The notes beneath the pieces were generated by a model. It was not told the DNA's origin and made no database searches. It was given only the letters and a program-made list of their open reading frames with translations. This document shows, in pieces, positions 10,884 to 21,260 of a DNA stretch of 64,000 bases. Where the stretch lies: NCBI GenBank assembly GCA_030737875.1, contig CM060912.1, positions 332,265,298 through 332,329,297 on the forward strand, written 5' to 3'. The position numbers and the translations under genes were made by a program. The stretch's first letter is position 1, and every line of letters begins with the position of its first letter. The stretch is from Allium sativum. Taxonomy: Eukaryota > Streptophyta > Magnoliopsida > Asparagales > Amaryllidaceae.

Positions 10884-12052
10884 TGCTGCTAGGACGAGAA
10901 AATATGAACAATAAGATTAACACTACCCGTCCCCCGTGTGTGCAAGTACTGGTGTGTGTACTCGTGTGTGCATTAAAAATAAAGTGTGAAAGCAATCAAG
11001 ATCATCAAAACATTAGTCGTTGTATGCAGTCAAATTATGAGGTCATTTACTCCAGAAAGTCCAACGTCAAGGCTCTATCCTAACTGTTCAGAGTTTTATG
11101 GTGACAAGGCGTTGATTAAAGTCTGAAATTTCTTCGTGTAGTAAGCTATGAGTCGGATCGCAAAGCAGAGGGATCGCCCCTTTCGGATTGCATGGCAGAT
11201 GGATCGCCCCTTTCGGATCGCAGGGCAGAGGAATCGCCCCCCATCGAATCGCCGGGCGAAGGGATCGCTCCTTCACGAACCGTTGCAACCCCCACGATAC
11301 GTCCCTTTGCTGCCACCACGATCTTTCGTCCCGCCACTCGCTTTCGTCTTCTCTTCTTGACCACGTCCCGAACCGGCCTTCCCTCTTCTTCTTCTTCCTC
11401 CTTCGTTTTCCTCCTCTCCTTTCCATCCTCAAACTCCGAGCTCTACATCAGTTAGCCATGGCGTTTTGATGATTTCGTCAGAAAAGCACAAATTTCCATC
11501 GTTTCTAGTCGAGAAAGTTCATGAAAGAGCGGCGTTCACGAATAAGAATACTTTTTGTGGAGTTACCTTTCTAAAGATTGAGAGAATGCTCGGATTTTCG
11601 AAGGTTTGAAAAACTTGGGTTCGTTCTTCGATAGTGCAGGCAAAACGATTCGGCAGAAAGAAAGAAGAAGGAGAGTGAAGAGGAGTGGGTCGGCTTATAT
11701 AGGCAAAGAGGGCGACCGTTTGTCTCCCTTTCTTTGTTCTATTCGGTCCACGAAACACCATACAGGCCACGATCCAAAGCTTGTGTCGCATGGAAGCCCA
11801 CGGACCGCCTCAAACGATGGCCCACCAAGCTCGAAGCCCGACACGGCTCGAAGAAAAGTCCGTCGCGTCTCGCACAAAAGCCTAGATACTCAGCTCGAGA
11901 CGAGCACGTGACCACTCGGACCGTGGCGCTCTATGGCGATCCGATTCGTGCATACGTTGATTTGAACCAATGCGACTGTTGATTTGCGTCCCTTCAGGAA
12001 AAGGTAGATCAGAATCTTAGAAGCATGTTCCATCATCGATAAAACATACTTC
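10884..12052 (-). promoter_or_regulatory. Upstream region of the opposite-strand gene
   Basis: About 1.2 kb between the minus-strand start codon and the polypurine tract. On the minus strand CCTATATAAGCC (11705-11694) is a good TATA box, which would give a leader of roughly 780 bases. TCCTAGCAG just before the start codon (about 10895-10887) could be the acceptor of a leader intron. Open frames here on either strand are short and follow GC-rich repeats, so I call none of them genes. Confidence 0.45.
11150..11275 (+). repeat. Degenerate ~33-bp repeats carrying GGATCGCCCCTTTCGGAT
   Basis: Four imperfect units in a row (near 11160, 11193, 11226 and 11260) share GGATCGCC plus a GCAGAGG-like spacer. 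The GGATCGCC core recurs in the 3' LTR repeats at 12168-12262. Confidence 0.7.
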
Positions 12053-12064
12053 GAGGGGGCAAAA
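12053..12064 (+). other. Polypurine tract of the Tat element
   Basis: GAGGGGGCAAAA directly abuts the TGTTGG start of the 3' LTR, as expected for the plus-strand primer. Confidence 0.85.
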
Positions 12065-12167
12065 TGTTGGCTTGCTTTTTGACCAAGCCACCCAGGATCA
12101 TTCGTAAGAGGAAAGCAGGAAACCACATTCCCCAAGAATATGAAGGAACGGATCGCACTCTATCGAC

Positions 12168-12262
12168 TCGCCCACGGAGGATCGCGTCTCGACGGATCGC
12201 CCACGGAGGATCGCGTCTCGACGGATCGCCCACCGAGGATCGCGTCTCGACGGATCGCCCCA
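12168..12262 (+). repeat. 29-bp tandem repeat in the Tat LTR (about 3 copies)
   Basis: Unit GGATCGCGTCTCGACGGATC plus GCCCACGGA, repeated nearly perfectly in U3, upstream of the TATA box. Confidence 0.85.
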
Positions 12263-12558
12263 TCTCATCAGCGAACGACACATCCAGGCGATCCGATCCA
12301 AACTTATATTGTTGCCCAGAGCGAACTGATCCGATCCCTTGGTGCATGGCGAACCCTCTGACCCATTCAAGCGCGAGCTAGTCTTCAGCGATCCGAATCG
12401 CACGGATCTGGCGACACGTGTCCCTAACCGTCATCTGGACCAATTCTCCCTATCTGCACGATCCGATTTTCAAGCAGATCGCGACACCTGTCCACAACGG
12501 CTAATTTGACTATTTCCTCAACGGTGGCGATGCGATCCGATGTTCTCGGGATCTGTGC

Positions 12559-12600
12559 CACGTGTTATCACGACCCGCCTGACAAAATCAGTTATAAATA
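12559..12600 (+). promoter_or_regulatory. Tat LTR promoter: G-box and TATA box
   Basis: CACGTG at 12559-12564 (another at about 12414) and TATAAATA at 12593-12600. Transcription would start about 30 bases on, making 12065 to about 12625 U3. G-boxes in plants bind bZIP/bHLH factors, which suggests stress or light control; that is inference. Confidence 0.65.
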
Positions 12601-12879
12601 GCCCATAGCTTGGCATTTTTTGGGATCTTTTTGGCAATATTGCGTACTGAATCCGCCATTGTTGTCAAACTACTGAAATATTGAGAGAAATCCTTGTTGT
12701 ATTAGCTTTCAAAGTATAATCAATAATATATAAAGTGGATGTAGGCTCGTTAACGCCGAACCACTATAAATTCTGAGTGTTATTTTCTTTTTTCTCGTTC
12801 TTCATTTGAAATTCTATAACATTCATAACAATTTGGGTGTTAGGTCCAAATTTCGATCTAACAATGATCATGAGAATAA

Positions 12880-13050
12880 AATAAAATAACATTTTAGAAT
12901 TAAATAGACATTTTAGAATTAAAAAGACATTTTAGAATTAAAAAGACATTTTAGAATAAAGCACATTTTAAAATAAAGAATCTTTAAAAATAAAGAATAT
13001 TTTAAAATAAAATGTTCTAACAATAAAAATCACATTTTTATTGTGTCTAT
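12880..13050 (+). repeat. Short AT-rich tandem repeats in the family A LTR
   Basis: ACATTTTAGAATTAAAAAG repeats about three times, followed by AAAATAAAGAAT-type repeats. A matching block sits at 19850-20250 in the 3' LTR. Confidence 0.8.
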
Positions 13051-13780
13051 AAAGAATAAAAGAAGAAAATCTTAAAATACATTTTTGTTAGATGAAAATA
13101 TTATTTTTAACATGTTAATGAAGTGAATAAAATATTCATGTATTGAATTGAATTTTTGAATAAATAAAAAATTACATTTTTATTGTATATATGAATTTTA
13201 ATAATGTACAGGTAATAAAAAATATATTTGTTCATTAAAAATATTCTTTTTAATGAAAATAGGAATCTATAAAAATGTACATGTAATAAAATATATATTT
13301 GTTTCATTAAAATATTCTTTTTAATGTAATATTTTTTTTGTTCATTAAAAATATTCTTTTTTACATGTAACGAATAATTGGTTTTGGAATCATCGAACGA
13401 ATTATATATATATATAAATTAAAATAATGTTCAATGAAGAATAAGATTATGATTTTGATGCTCAATTTGAATGGACGCAAAAATATAAAAATATGAAGCC
13501 GAGTTAGGTAGCCAACGCCATTTTTAACCCTAACGGGTTTATCGAGCAATTTTATTCATTTTATAATGAATATCGAAATGAAGTGATTTCAAAATTTAAT
13601 ATTTTGAAAATATTATCATTTTAATATGATAAAAATAAAGAATATTCAATTTTGGTTTAAAATTGAAAATGCTGTTGGAATCGTTTTAAAATAAATTTAT
13701 AAACGGCTTATGAAATACGTTTTAAATGGAAAACGACGAAGTATATATAATATATATATATATATATATTATATTTAATG

Positions 13781-14035
13781 GCCTGGATAGAATGCGCCGC
13801 GCAGCGATCGTTCGCGAATTTCGACCATTAACTTCAAATTGGCGTAACGAGAGATCCGACTGTCGGATTCTCCTAGAACCGGAACCGTTGGGTTCGTATC
13901 GAAAAGAGCTTTTCGATGAATTGAAGAGATTTGAAATACAATGGATGGATTTGGAATTATGTCCAAATCAAATTTGGAAAAGGTCGCTGTATATGCAGTT
14001 CGGTGGCCGTTATTGGAAACTAACTGTAAAGGGCT
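13781..14035 (+). repeat. Conserved 255-bp island of the family A LTR (copy 1)
   Basis: Preceded by a (TA)n palindromic run. Contains GGAACCGTTGGGTTCGTATC, AAGGTCGCTGTA and, in most copies, GCAGTTCGATGGCC (GCAGTTCGGTGGCC here). Other copies: 21006-21260, 50721-50976, and reversed at 47988-48242 and 62352-62605. It is more GC-rich and better kept than its surroundings. Confidence 0.85.
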
Positions 14036-14226
14036 AAATAAAATTATTTAAAATATGGAAAAATTATGTAAAATAAAAATAAATGATTTGAAAAGAATTT
14101 GGATGAAAAAAATCCAATTTTGTAAAGATAAAAATATGTTTATATCAAAATGAACTAGTTATTAACTAGAATAATAATCCAATGTTTTTAAATAAATAAA
14201 TTGGAATTGAACAAAAGAATTGGATT

Positions 14227-14736
14227 TTGGGTTTGTCGTGAATGGTGCCTTAAATAACACTGTTCTTAAACCCCATATGAAAAGAATAAATCTTTTAGTT
14301 AAGATTATTAGAGTTTCCACTTATATTTAGTAATTGGAATAAAATGAAATGTGAATTGGGTTTATCGTGAACGGTGTGTTTAAACGAATTTGTTCTTTAA
14401 CCCAATTAACAGTGAAAATGTAGTTTGGAATTTATAGATATTTTATTAAGATTTAAATGGAAATTTCCAAAATAAAGTTTTCCAATTAATGAAGGAAATT
14501 GGAATTAAATGGAATTCGATTTGGTAATAATCGAGATGAGCTTCTATAAATGAAGACCGTTACTACATATGGAATTTAAAAGGCTTTGCCGTTATTCCAT
14601 TGATATTATTAGTCTGATACAGAAATTTATGTCGATTATACATTGATTTGATTTCTGAGAAGATTCCATATTTAATGGAAGATGATTTTGTGTTTATCGT
14701 GAACTGTGTTTTAAATAACATTTGTTATTTAACCCA
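14227..14736 (+). repeat. Three hairpin-forming motifs in the family A LTR
   Basis: Motifs at 14227-14274, 14353-14408 and 14687-14736 share GGGTTTATCGTGAAC...TTCTTTAACCC. Each folds on itself: outer stem GGGTT/AACCC (AATTGGGTT/AACCCAATT in the second), inner GAA/TTC and often GTG/CAC. Equivalents lie at about 21450-21965, 51410-51665 and, reversed, 47317-47570, 54240-54505 and 61685-61930. Confidence 0.75.
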
Positions 14737-16922
14737 GTCAAAGATAAGATTAATTTCTTAAAATTTGAATAATGATTTTTTAGATTAAAACTAAACTAGG
14801 GTTTTAATGAATCTTTAGTTAGATTAAAATGAGAAAGAGATAATCAAATTTATCGAATTCATAAAATGATCGAGAATGGGGTACCACCAGTTTTACTCCA
14901 GGCGATAGTTAATTCTTTAATTAGATTTAAACGTCAAATGGTAATTAAATTTACCAATAACACTGTGGCTGTTAGATATGGAGTGCTACTAGTTTTGCTC
15001 CATGGGATGAATAGGTTGGGATTGGGATAATAAAAGAATTGATTACTTCGGTATGGTTCGATAATCCCCGACTAGTTAATAAAATCTTTTGAAATTGATA
15101 TTCAAAGGAAATTTAAAGAGAATAAATTTAAAAGAATTTATTTTTGATAAAATAAATGGGAACTTTTCCTTAATAATGTGAATATTATATTAAAAGAATA
15201 TTCTGAATTGGAATGAGGCGTATGATGTATTTTTATAGCACTTGATTATAAAATACGCCAATTATTCGGAAAGACCGAGTTTAACCCATTCTGAATAATT
15301 AATACGACGACCGAGAGTCGAAGATGAACATGGTGGTTGAAGATCGAGGTTCTTCACATCGTTTGGGTGATTACTGATGTCTTGATTGGGTCGTACACCC
15401 AAGACAAGGTAATAAATGGTGATCGTCCATATGTACTTAGAGATCGACGGATATGCCAGGACCTCTCTCCTATATTGGATATATGGGACGAGGAATAAGG
15501 TGCCTTCGGTTTCGTTCAGACCCAGAACGGACCTGTAAATGGATGGTATATCTGACATTATATTCCTTTATGATGTATTCGTTGATCTTTGCTAAATATA
15601 TATTTGTTTGGTGGCGGAGAATTTATTCTCTTGCTTAACCCCCTTCTTTGAGACGTACGAGCTTAGAGGTTATATATTGGCAGAAATCAACGGTATGGTG
15701 TGGACTGACAATGTGGCATACTAAGATGCAAAAGATCAAGGCTTTTATTGAAAAGAAGAGCCTTGCGGTTGATGATCAAAGCACAACTTATTTAGGGATA
15801 AATTTGTGTATAGCGTTACTTCGCGAGCCTCACACCCCGGTATGAACCATAAACGGGAGAAGGAGCCCAGGGAGGACATGCGTTTCTTTTTAGCTAGGAG
15901 TGGTGTCATGGTATGGAGCCCAGACATTTTACTTATGTGGATGATGGAATGAGGCGCCTCAGATATTGAGTCCCTAGTGGCTCACATTTTATGCCCCAGA
16001 GGGCAGGGAAATGTATTGTCAGGCATAACTAATCCACTAACATATTTGTAGACAGGCCCTGGCGCTTCTACGTGCAGTTGTGGCTGTATCCTGAGACACG
16101 GGTTAGATTGTCTCGAATTTGGTAAGGACGATCCCTTGCCTTGGTTCATAGATGGACATCCAACTTCCAATACGACATCATGCGGTTTTGACTGTAGAAC
16201 TAGTATGGCGACATGATATATGGTACCCATGCTGTCTATGATTGATACATTTATATTTGATGTTGTTTTAAACACTATGCACTTATAATAATATCAAAAT
16301 GATTTGTTTTATACGTATCAAGCATGTTTGGCTATTATAAGGGAAAAACTCTATCCTCCGGCTTGCATTGCATTGTATGATGGGACGTGAATCTTATAAT
16401 AGCTTCATTTTTCCAAAAAGCATTGCGTTGTTTTAATTTAAACAAAGATTCTTGTGGAGTAAACCCATTCCGTGTTATACGGCGTAGTCCCGTGATTCAC
16501 CTAACTTTAAAATCAAGCCAATAACTATTTTCGTTCTCACACCAGTCCCGTGACTGACCTGGAGTTCATTGTTTTAACCTAAACTCTGGGTGCCCATATT
16601 TTCCACATGGGCAGGTAGTAGTTTTGGTTTTGCAGATATTATATTCACAGGCTCCTGGTTTACAGCTGAAGCGATATTCGGAAAGCTCTGTATCCGTTAT
16701 TCCTTCTAGTTGTGTTATGTATTATTTTTCCGCTATTATGTAATTTAAATCTCTGATATTATATTTCCAATGTGTAATAATTATTCACACTCTGATATAT
16801 TATTGTACTCTGATGTAATTGTTGTAATGAGCAATGAAATGTTCTTCTGTTTGTGTTCTGATTTATCATGTTCTCAATTCAATCCGAATTTTCCTTTACG
16901 GGGAAGTTTGGGTCATTTCAGT

Positions 16923-16934
16923 TGGTATCAGAGC
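16923..16934 (+). other. Primer binding site, tRNA-iMet type
   Basis: TGGTATCAGAGC, the standard plant LTR-element match to the 3' end of initiator tRNA-Met, two bases after the LTR end. Confidence 0.92.
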
Positions 16935-17654
16935 TTTGGTTTACAGAGGTCGAGAACAAGACACATTAGAACCGAACAAAAGAATTCATCAGAGATTGGA
17001 TTAGTAATATCCAATAAGAATGACTAGTTAGAGATAGGGTTAGTAATGCCCTAGAACGAGTGTGAAGAGTATTCGTTTTAAAATAAGAATGAAAACAAAT
17101 TTAGTTTTGAAAATTTTATCTTAAAATATGTATTTGAGTATATTATTTTATTTCGGACAATCGAGTATATGAAAATTTTGAATGTACGCGTAATTAACAG
17201 ATATTCGAAGTCTCCATTATACTGGATAGGTAAAGAATCATACTCTAGTTGCCCGGAGATGATTCTAATGATGGAGCTCCATCATCAGTATTTGTGTTCG
17301 AGTTTCGAAAGTAGTATATCTATATATTTCCATTGACTGGTGTGAGAACCAAAATATAGATAGGGTTTAATTTTGTGACTTGGCATTAAAAATATGATTT
17401 TTGACTACATATAAAATTTAAATATATTTTAAAAGCTAATCAACTAATTGATTGCTAGTTGTAATGTTTGATTATTAGCTTAATTTATAAAATTATTGGA
17501 ATGATAATTAACAAACCAATATATAAAAGAATGATAAATTTTGCTAAATCGAATTTAATATTGAACTGAATAGAAAATTGATTAGAATTGAAAGTTGAGT
17601 TGGTTAGTTGAACAACTTTCAGCTCCGTTCCTTTTCGAGGACGAAAAGATTTTT
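16935..17654 (+). other. Reduced internal region of family A
   Basis: About 720 bases between primer site and polypurine tract, with no gag or pol motif in any frame. The last 50 bases (TTTTCGAGGACGAAAAG) resemble the 3' end of Del/Tekay pol and its untranslated tail. This points to loss of the coding part in an ancestor. Confidence 0.75.
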
Positions 17655-17665
17655 AGTGGGGGAGA
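17655..17665 (+). other. Polypurine tract of family A
   Basis: AGTGGGGGAGA lies just before the TGTAACAACCC start of the 3' LTR. Confidence 0.9.
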
Positions 17666-18540
17666 TTGTAACAACCCGAAATTTCTGAACCAATTTAAAA
17701 ATTTTATTTTGGCAATTTTAATGGAATTTTAATATTTAAAATAATTTATTTTAATTAATAACAACTAAAAATTTGTTTAAATCGAAGTTAGAACGAATAA
17801 ATTTAATTTAATTATAAAACGAGCCTGAAATGGCATGGTAGTTTGAAGATTTGATTTCAAATTTCAAATTTCAAATGAATGTACAGGATTCAAAATAAAT
17901 CGGATTTCAGTGAAGCGAGAAATATTTGAATCTGTTTGAAAGTATCTTTCTAATGAATGTGAAGAATTCAAATTTCATAATAGCAATAAAAAGTTATGTC
18001 CAGTTTAAAATTTAGAATATTCACTATGGAATTTATATATATATTTTGTTATAATATATAGCCATTTTACAAATGACCTCCGTTTTCAACGAAACCACTT
18101 TGTTGGATCCGAGATGTCAAATTATTGCTACATTCCAATTTTCATAATTTTTGGAATTAATATGTGAGCGTAGTAAATTTAAATGTGTTTGGTAATTTAA
18201 ATTTGAATTGGATCGACCAGAAAATAACCATTTTTCAAATGATCTCCAAATTCGACGAATTTAGTTTTGTTAGGACCGTATCATCAAAACATAACTAGAT
18301 ATTTTTTTTTATAATTTTTGGAGTCAGTATGTAGCCCCGCTAAATTAAAATGTACGTTCAAATTTAATATATATTGATTTATATTTTAATTTTGATAAAA
18401 ACCGTTCGAAATGGCTTACGAAACATATACTATTATGTCCGGAATAGGGGTATTTAACTAGGGGCGATAGTCATTGGGCCTCGTTTGGAGTCCGGACCGA
18501 TTAGCAAGTAATTTATGAATTAAAAATTATATTAAATAAT

Positions 18541-19224
18541 ATATATATATAGATTTTCTCGAGAACCCTAATTCATTACTCCCAAAACCCGCCGTCAGGA
18601 AGAAAAAGAAGGAACGACCACCATCCTCAGAAATTCATGCCCTATTATCTCCCAATCCAAGAAAAAATATCAAGCACTTATAACTGAAAAAATGGAGAGC
18701 ACGATGGGATCTTTAAGATCAACGGTTGAGATCGATTTTAGTGGGTTATCTTTCTCAGATTGGGGGCAAGTACAACTCGTGTTCGAAGCTATTTTTGGGG
18801 AAGACGGGGGGTTCGAAGTTCGAGGGGGCAAGGGGGAGGTTTGAGGTGATGACGGCTTCGGAGGGGTGGCCGACGATCCAGTTCCCGTCGCCGGATTGTG
18901 AGCAATGGTGAAGGATTTGAGTTCAAAGGGTGGTTCATTTTCCTGTAAACAATTTCAAACGGGGAAGGAGAAGGGTATAAAAGGAATTTATTTATTTAAT
19001 TTTAATTATTTCGAACTTGTAATTATTGCAAATATTATTGTATCTCTCCTATACGAGGTCGGAATGGAACGATTCAAGTTGCGTTGGATTCACAGCAACG
19101 AACGCAACAACACGGAACTGACCAGAACAGAAATTGAGCTAACTGGGATTTTCGACTGAGCTGAACGCACGGTCTAATTCAGTTAAAACAATCGTTAATT
19201 AACAATTTCGAAACCGGTCAAGGT
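18541..19224 (+). promoter_or_regulatory. Putative LTR promoter, leader and splice donor
   Basis: TATATATATAG at 18541-18551, AACCCTAA (telo-box-like) at 18564-18571, then about 650 bases richer in GC ending at TCAAG with a donor-like GTGAGA at 19223. Similar layouts occur at 49560-49948 and in the 57917 LTR, with a donor-like GTAAGT at 59261. Inferred from sequence only. Confidence 0.45.
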
Positions 19225-21005
19225 GAGAACTCCTCATTAAAAATTATGCACAGTTATTTATTTATTTTGATAACTGAAAAATATATTGAATTGCCAGCGT
19301 AGATTTTTATCAGTTTAACTATTATGAACTATATACATTGCATGTTAGATCACTTTCCTCGTCCACAGACCATGAAAGATTTAAATTGACTGTGTTGTAT
19401 GTTGGGTGTGATGTTGAAATATTGAACGTATTAAAAATAATGTTAACATTAATGTGGTATTTGAAATTAAATTATAAATATTTATTTATAATTTAAAATA
19501 GTGAAAATTGGTTAAGTTTAAAAATAATTCAATCTGAATTAGAATTGGTTAAATTTGTTAACCAATAATTTATTTAAATTCACTGTTGTTGTTTGAAAAC
19601 CCCACACGAGTATTGGGATGATTTGGCATAAACTAATCCCAATATTTAATTATATGTCAATCGATAGATTGACAGGCTGTGTTGAGCGTTATTTTTTTAT
19701 GTTAATGCTCACACAGTTGTAAATTTCAGTCTGGTTGTGAATGGACTGTTTGTTGATTATTTTATCATTATTGTTGTATACATGCGATGTATGAAATCCA
19801 TATAATTAAAATTATATGTAATTGATTGAGTTGCATTCCAATTCATAAATAAAGAACATTTTTAAATAAAAGACTTTTTAAATAAAGAATATTTTTGAAA
19901 TAAAGAATCTTTTAAAATAAAGAATATTTTAAAATAAAATGTGTTGACAATAAAAATCACATTTTTATTGTATGTATAGAGAATAACAGAAGTATTCGTT
20001 AAAATACATTTTTGTACATTAAAAATGTCACTTTTTAACATGATATTGAGAATAGAATAAAATAACACTAAAGAATGGAAATAACATTTTAGATTGAAAA
20101 TAACATTTTAGAATTAAACAGACATTTTAGAATTAAGAAGACATTTTAGAATTAAAAAGACATTTCAGAATAAAGCACATTTTGAAATAAAGAATTTAAA
20201 ATAAGGAATCTTTAAATATAAAGAATATTTTAAAATAAAATGTTTTAACACTAAAAATCACATTTTTATTGTTTGTATAAAGAATAAAAGAAGCATTTGC
20301 TAAAATACATTTTTGTTAGATAAAAATATTATTTTTAACATGTTAATGAAGTGAATGAAATATTCATGTATTGAATAGAATTTTTGAACAATAAAAAAAA
20401 TTACATTTTTATTGTATATACGAATTATAAAATGTACATGTAATGAAAAAATATTTGTTCATTAAAAATATTCTTTTTAACGAAAATAGGAATATATAAA
20501 AATGTACATGTAATAAAATATATATATATATTTGTTCATTAAAATATTCTTTTTAATGTTATATTTTTTTTGTTCAATAAAAATATTCTTTTTTACATGT
20601 AACGAAATAAATGGTTTTGGAATCACCAAAAGAATTACATATATATAAATTAAAATAATGTTCAATGAAGAATAAGATTATGATTTTTATGCTCAATTTT
20701 GAATGGACGAAAAAATATAAAAATATGTAGCCGAGTTAAGTATCCAACGCCATTTTTAACCCGAACGGGTTTATTGATCGATTTTATTCGTTTTATAATG
20801 AATATCGAAACGAAGTGATTTCAAAATTTAATATTTTTAAAATATTATCATTTTAATATGATAAAAATATAGAATATTCAATTTTGATTTAAAATTGAAA
20901 ATGAAGTTGGAATCGTTTTGAAATAAATTTATAAATAGTTTATAAAATATGTTTTAAATGGAAAACGATGAAATATATATAATGTATATATTAAATATAT
21001 TTAAT

Positions 21006-21260
21006 GGCCTGAATAGAACGTGCCGCGCATCGACCGTTCGCGAATTTCAACCATTAACTTTAAATTGGCGTAACGGGAGATTCGACTGTCAGATTCTCCT
21101 AAAACCAGAACCGTTGGGTTCGTACCGAAAAGAGCTTTCCCATGAATATAAGAGATTTGAAATCTAACGGTTGGGATTGGAATTATGTCCAAATCAAATT
21201 TGGAAAAGGTCGTTGTAAATGCAGTTCGATGGCCGTTATTGGAAACTGACTGTAAGGGGC
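21006..21260 (+). repeat. Conserved island of the family A LTR (copy 2)
   Basis: Same block as 13781-14035, with scattered substitutions. Confidence 0.85.

Larger units (their letters stand above)
1..12863 (+). mobile_element. Ty3/gypsy Tat-lineage LTR retrotransposon, 5' end outside the window
   Basis: Seen in order: gag, aspartic protease, reverse transcriptase, RNase H, a second RNase H, integrase, a long non-pol region with an opposite-strand gene, a polypurine tract and a 3' LTR. The second RNase H and the extra gene between pol and the 3' LTR are known marks of the plant Tat group. Base 1 lies about 50 bases before gag, so the 5' LTR, primer site and left target duplication are not visible. 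DNA right of 12863 aligns with a second copy at about 20040 (shared ATGAT then a gAGAATA-type run), which fixes the right end and shows that the element inserted into the 5' LTR of the family A element. Coding strands carry many stops and frameshifts, so this copy cannot make its own proteins. Confidence 0.93.
12065..12863 (+). repeat. 3' LTR of the Tat element (799 bp)
   Basis: Begins TGTTGG after the polypurine tract and ends CTAACA (near-inverted ends; TG...CA). The right end is supported because homology to the family A 3' LTR starts at 12864. It contains a 29-bp tandem repeat, two CACGTG G-boxes, a TATA box and the R/U5-side block also found at 5951. The expected target duplication is ATGAT (12864-12868); its partner lies left of the window. 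Confidence 0.85.
12864..16920 (+). repeat. 5' LTR of family A, left part missing (Tat insertion)
   Basis: Aligns along its length with 20040-23777 plus 29626-29994. Ends in GGGTCATTTCA directly before the primer site. No protein is credible; frames are short and broken between copies. AT-rich, with the repeats, hairpins and conserved island listed separately. Confidence 0.88.

Noticed and set aside
11088..11469. Several overlapping frames on both strands
   Set aside because: GC-rich repeats in the antisense leader; no domain, and mutually overlapping.
12065..12381. Overlapping Arg/Ser-rich frames on both strands
   Set aside because: They follow the 29-bp GGATCGC repeats of the LTR; every frame stays open by repeat periodicity.
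16923..16934. tRNA gene
   Set aside because: Only the 12-base primer match is present; there is no cloverleaf. The same holds for 31028-31039.
18726..19159. Two short frames in the family A leader
   Set aside because: Not present at the same place in other copies; they may be leader upstream frames but not genes.
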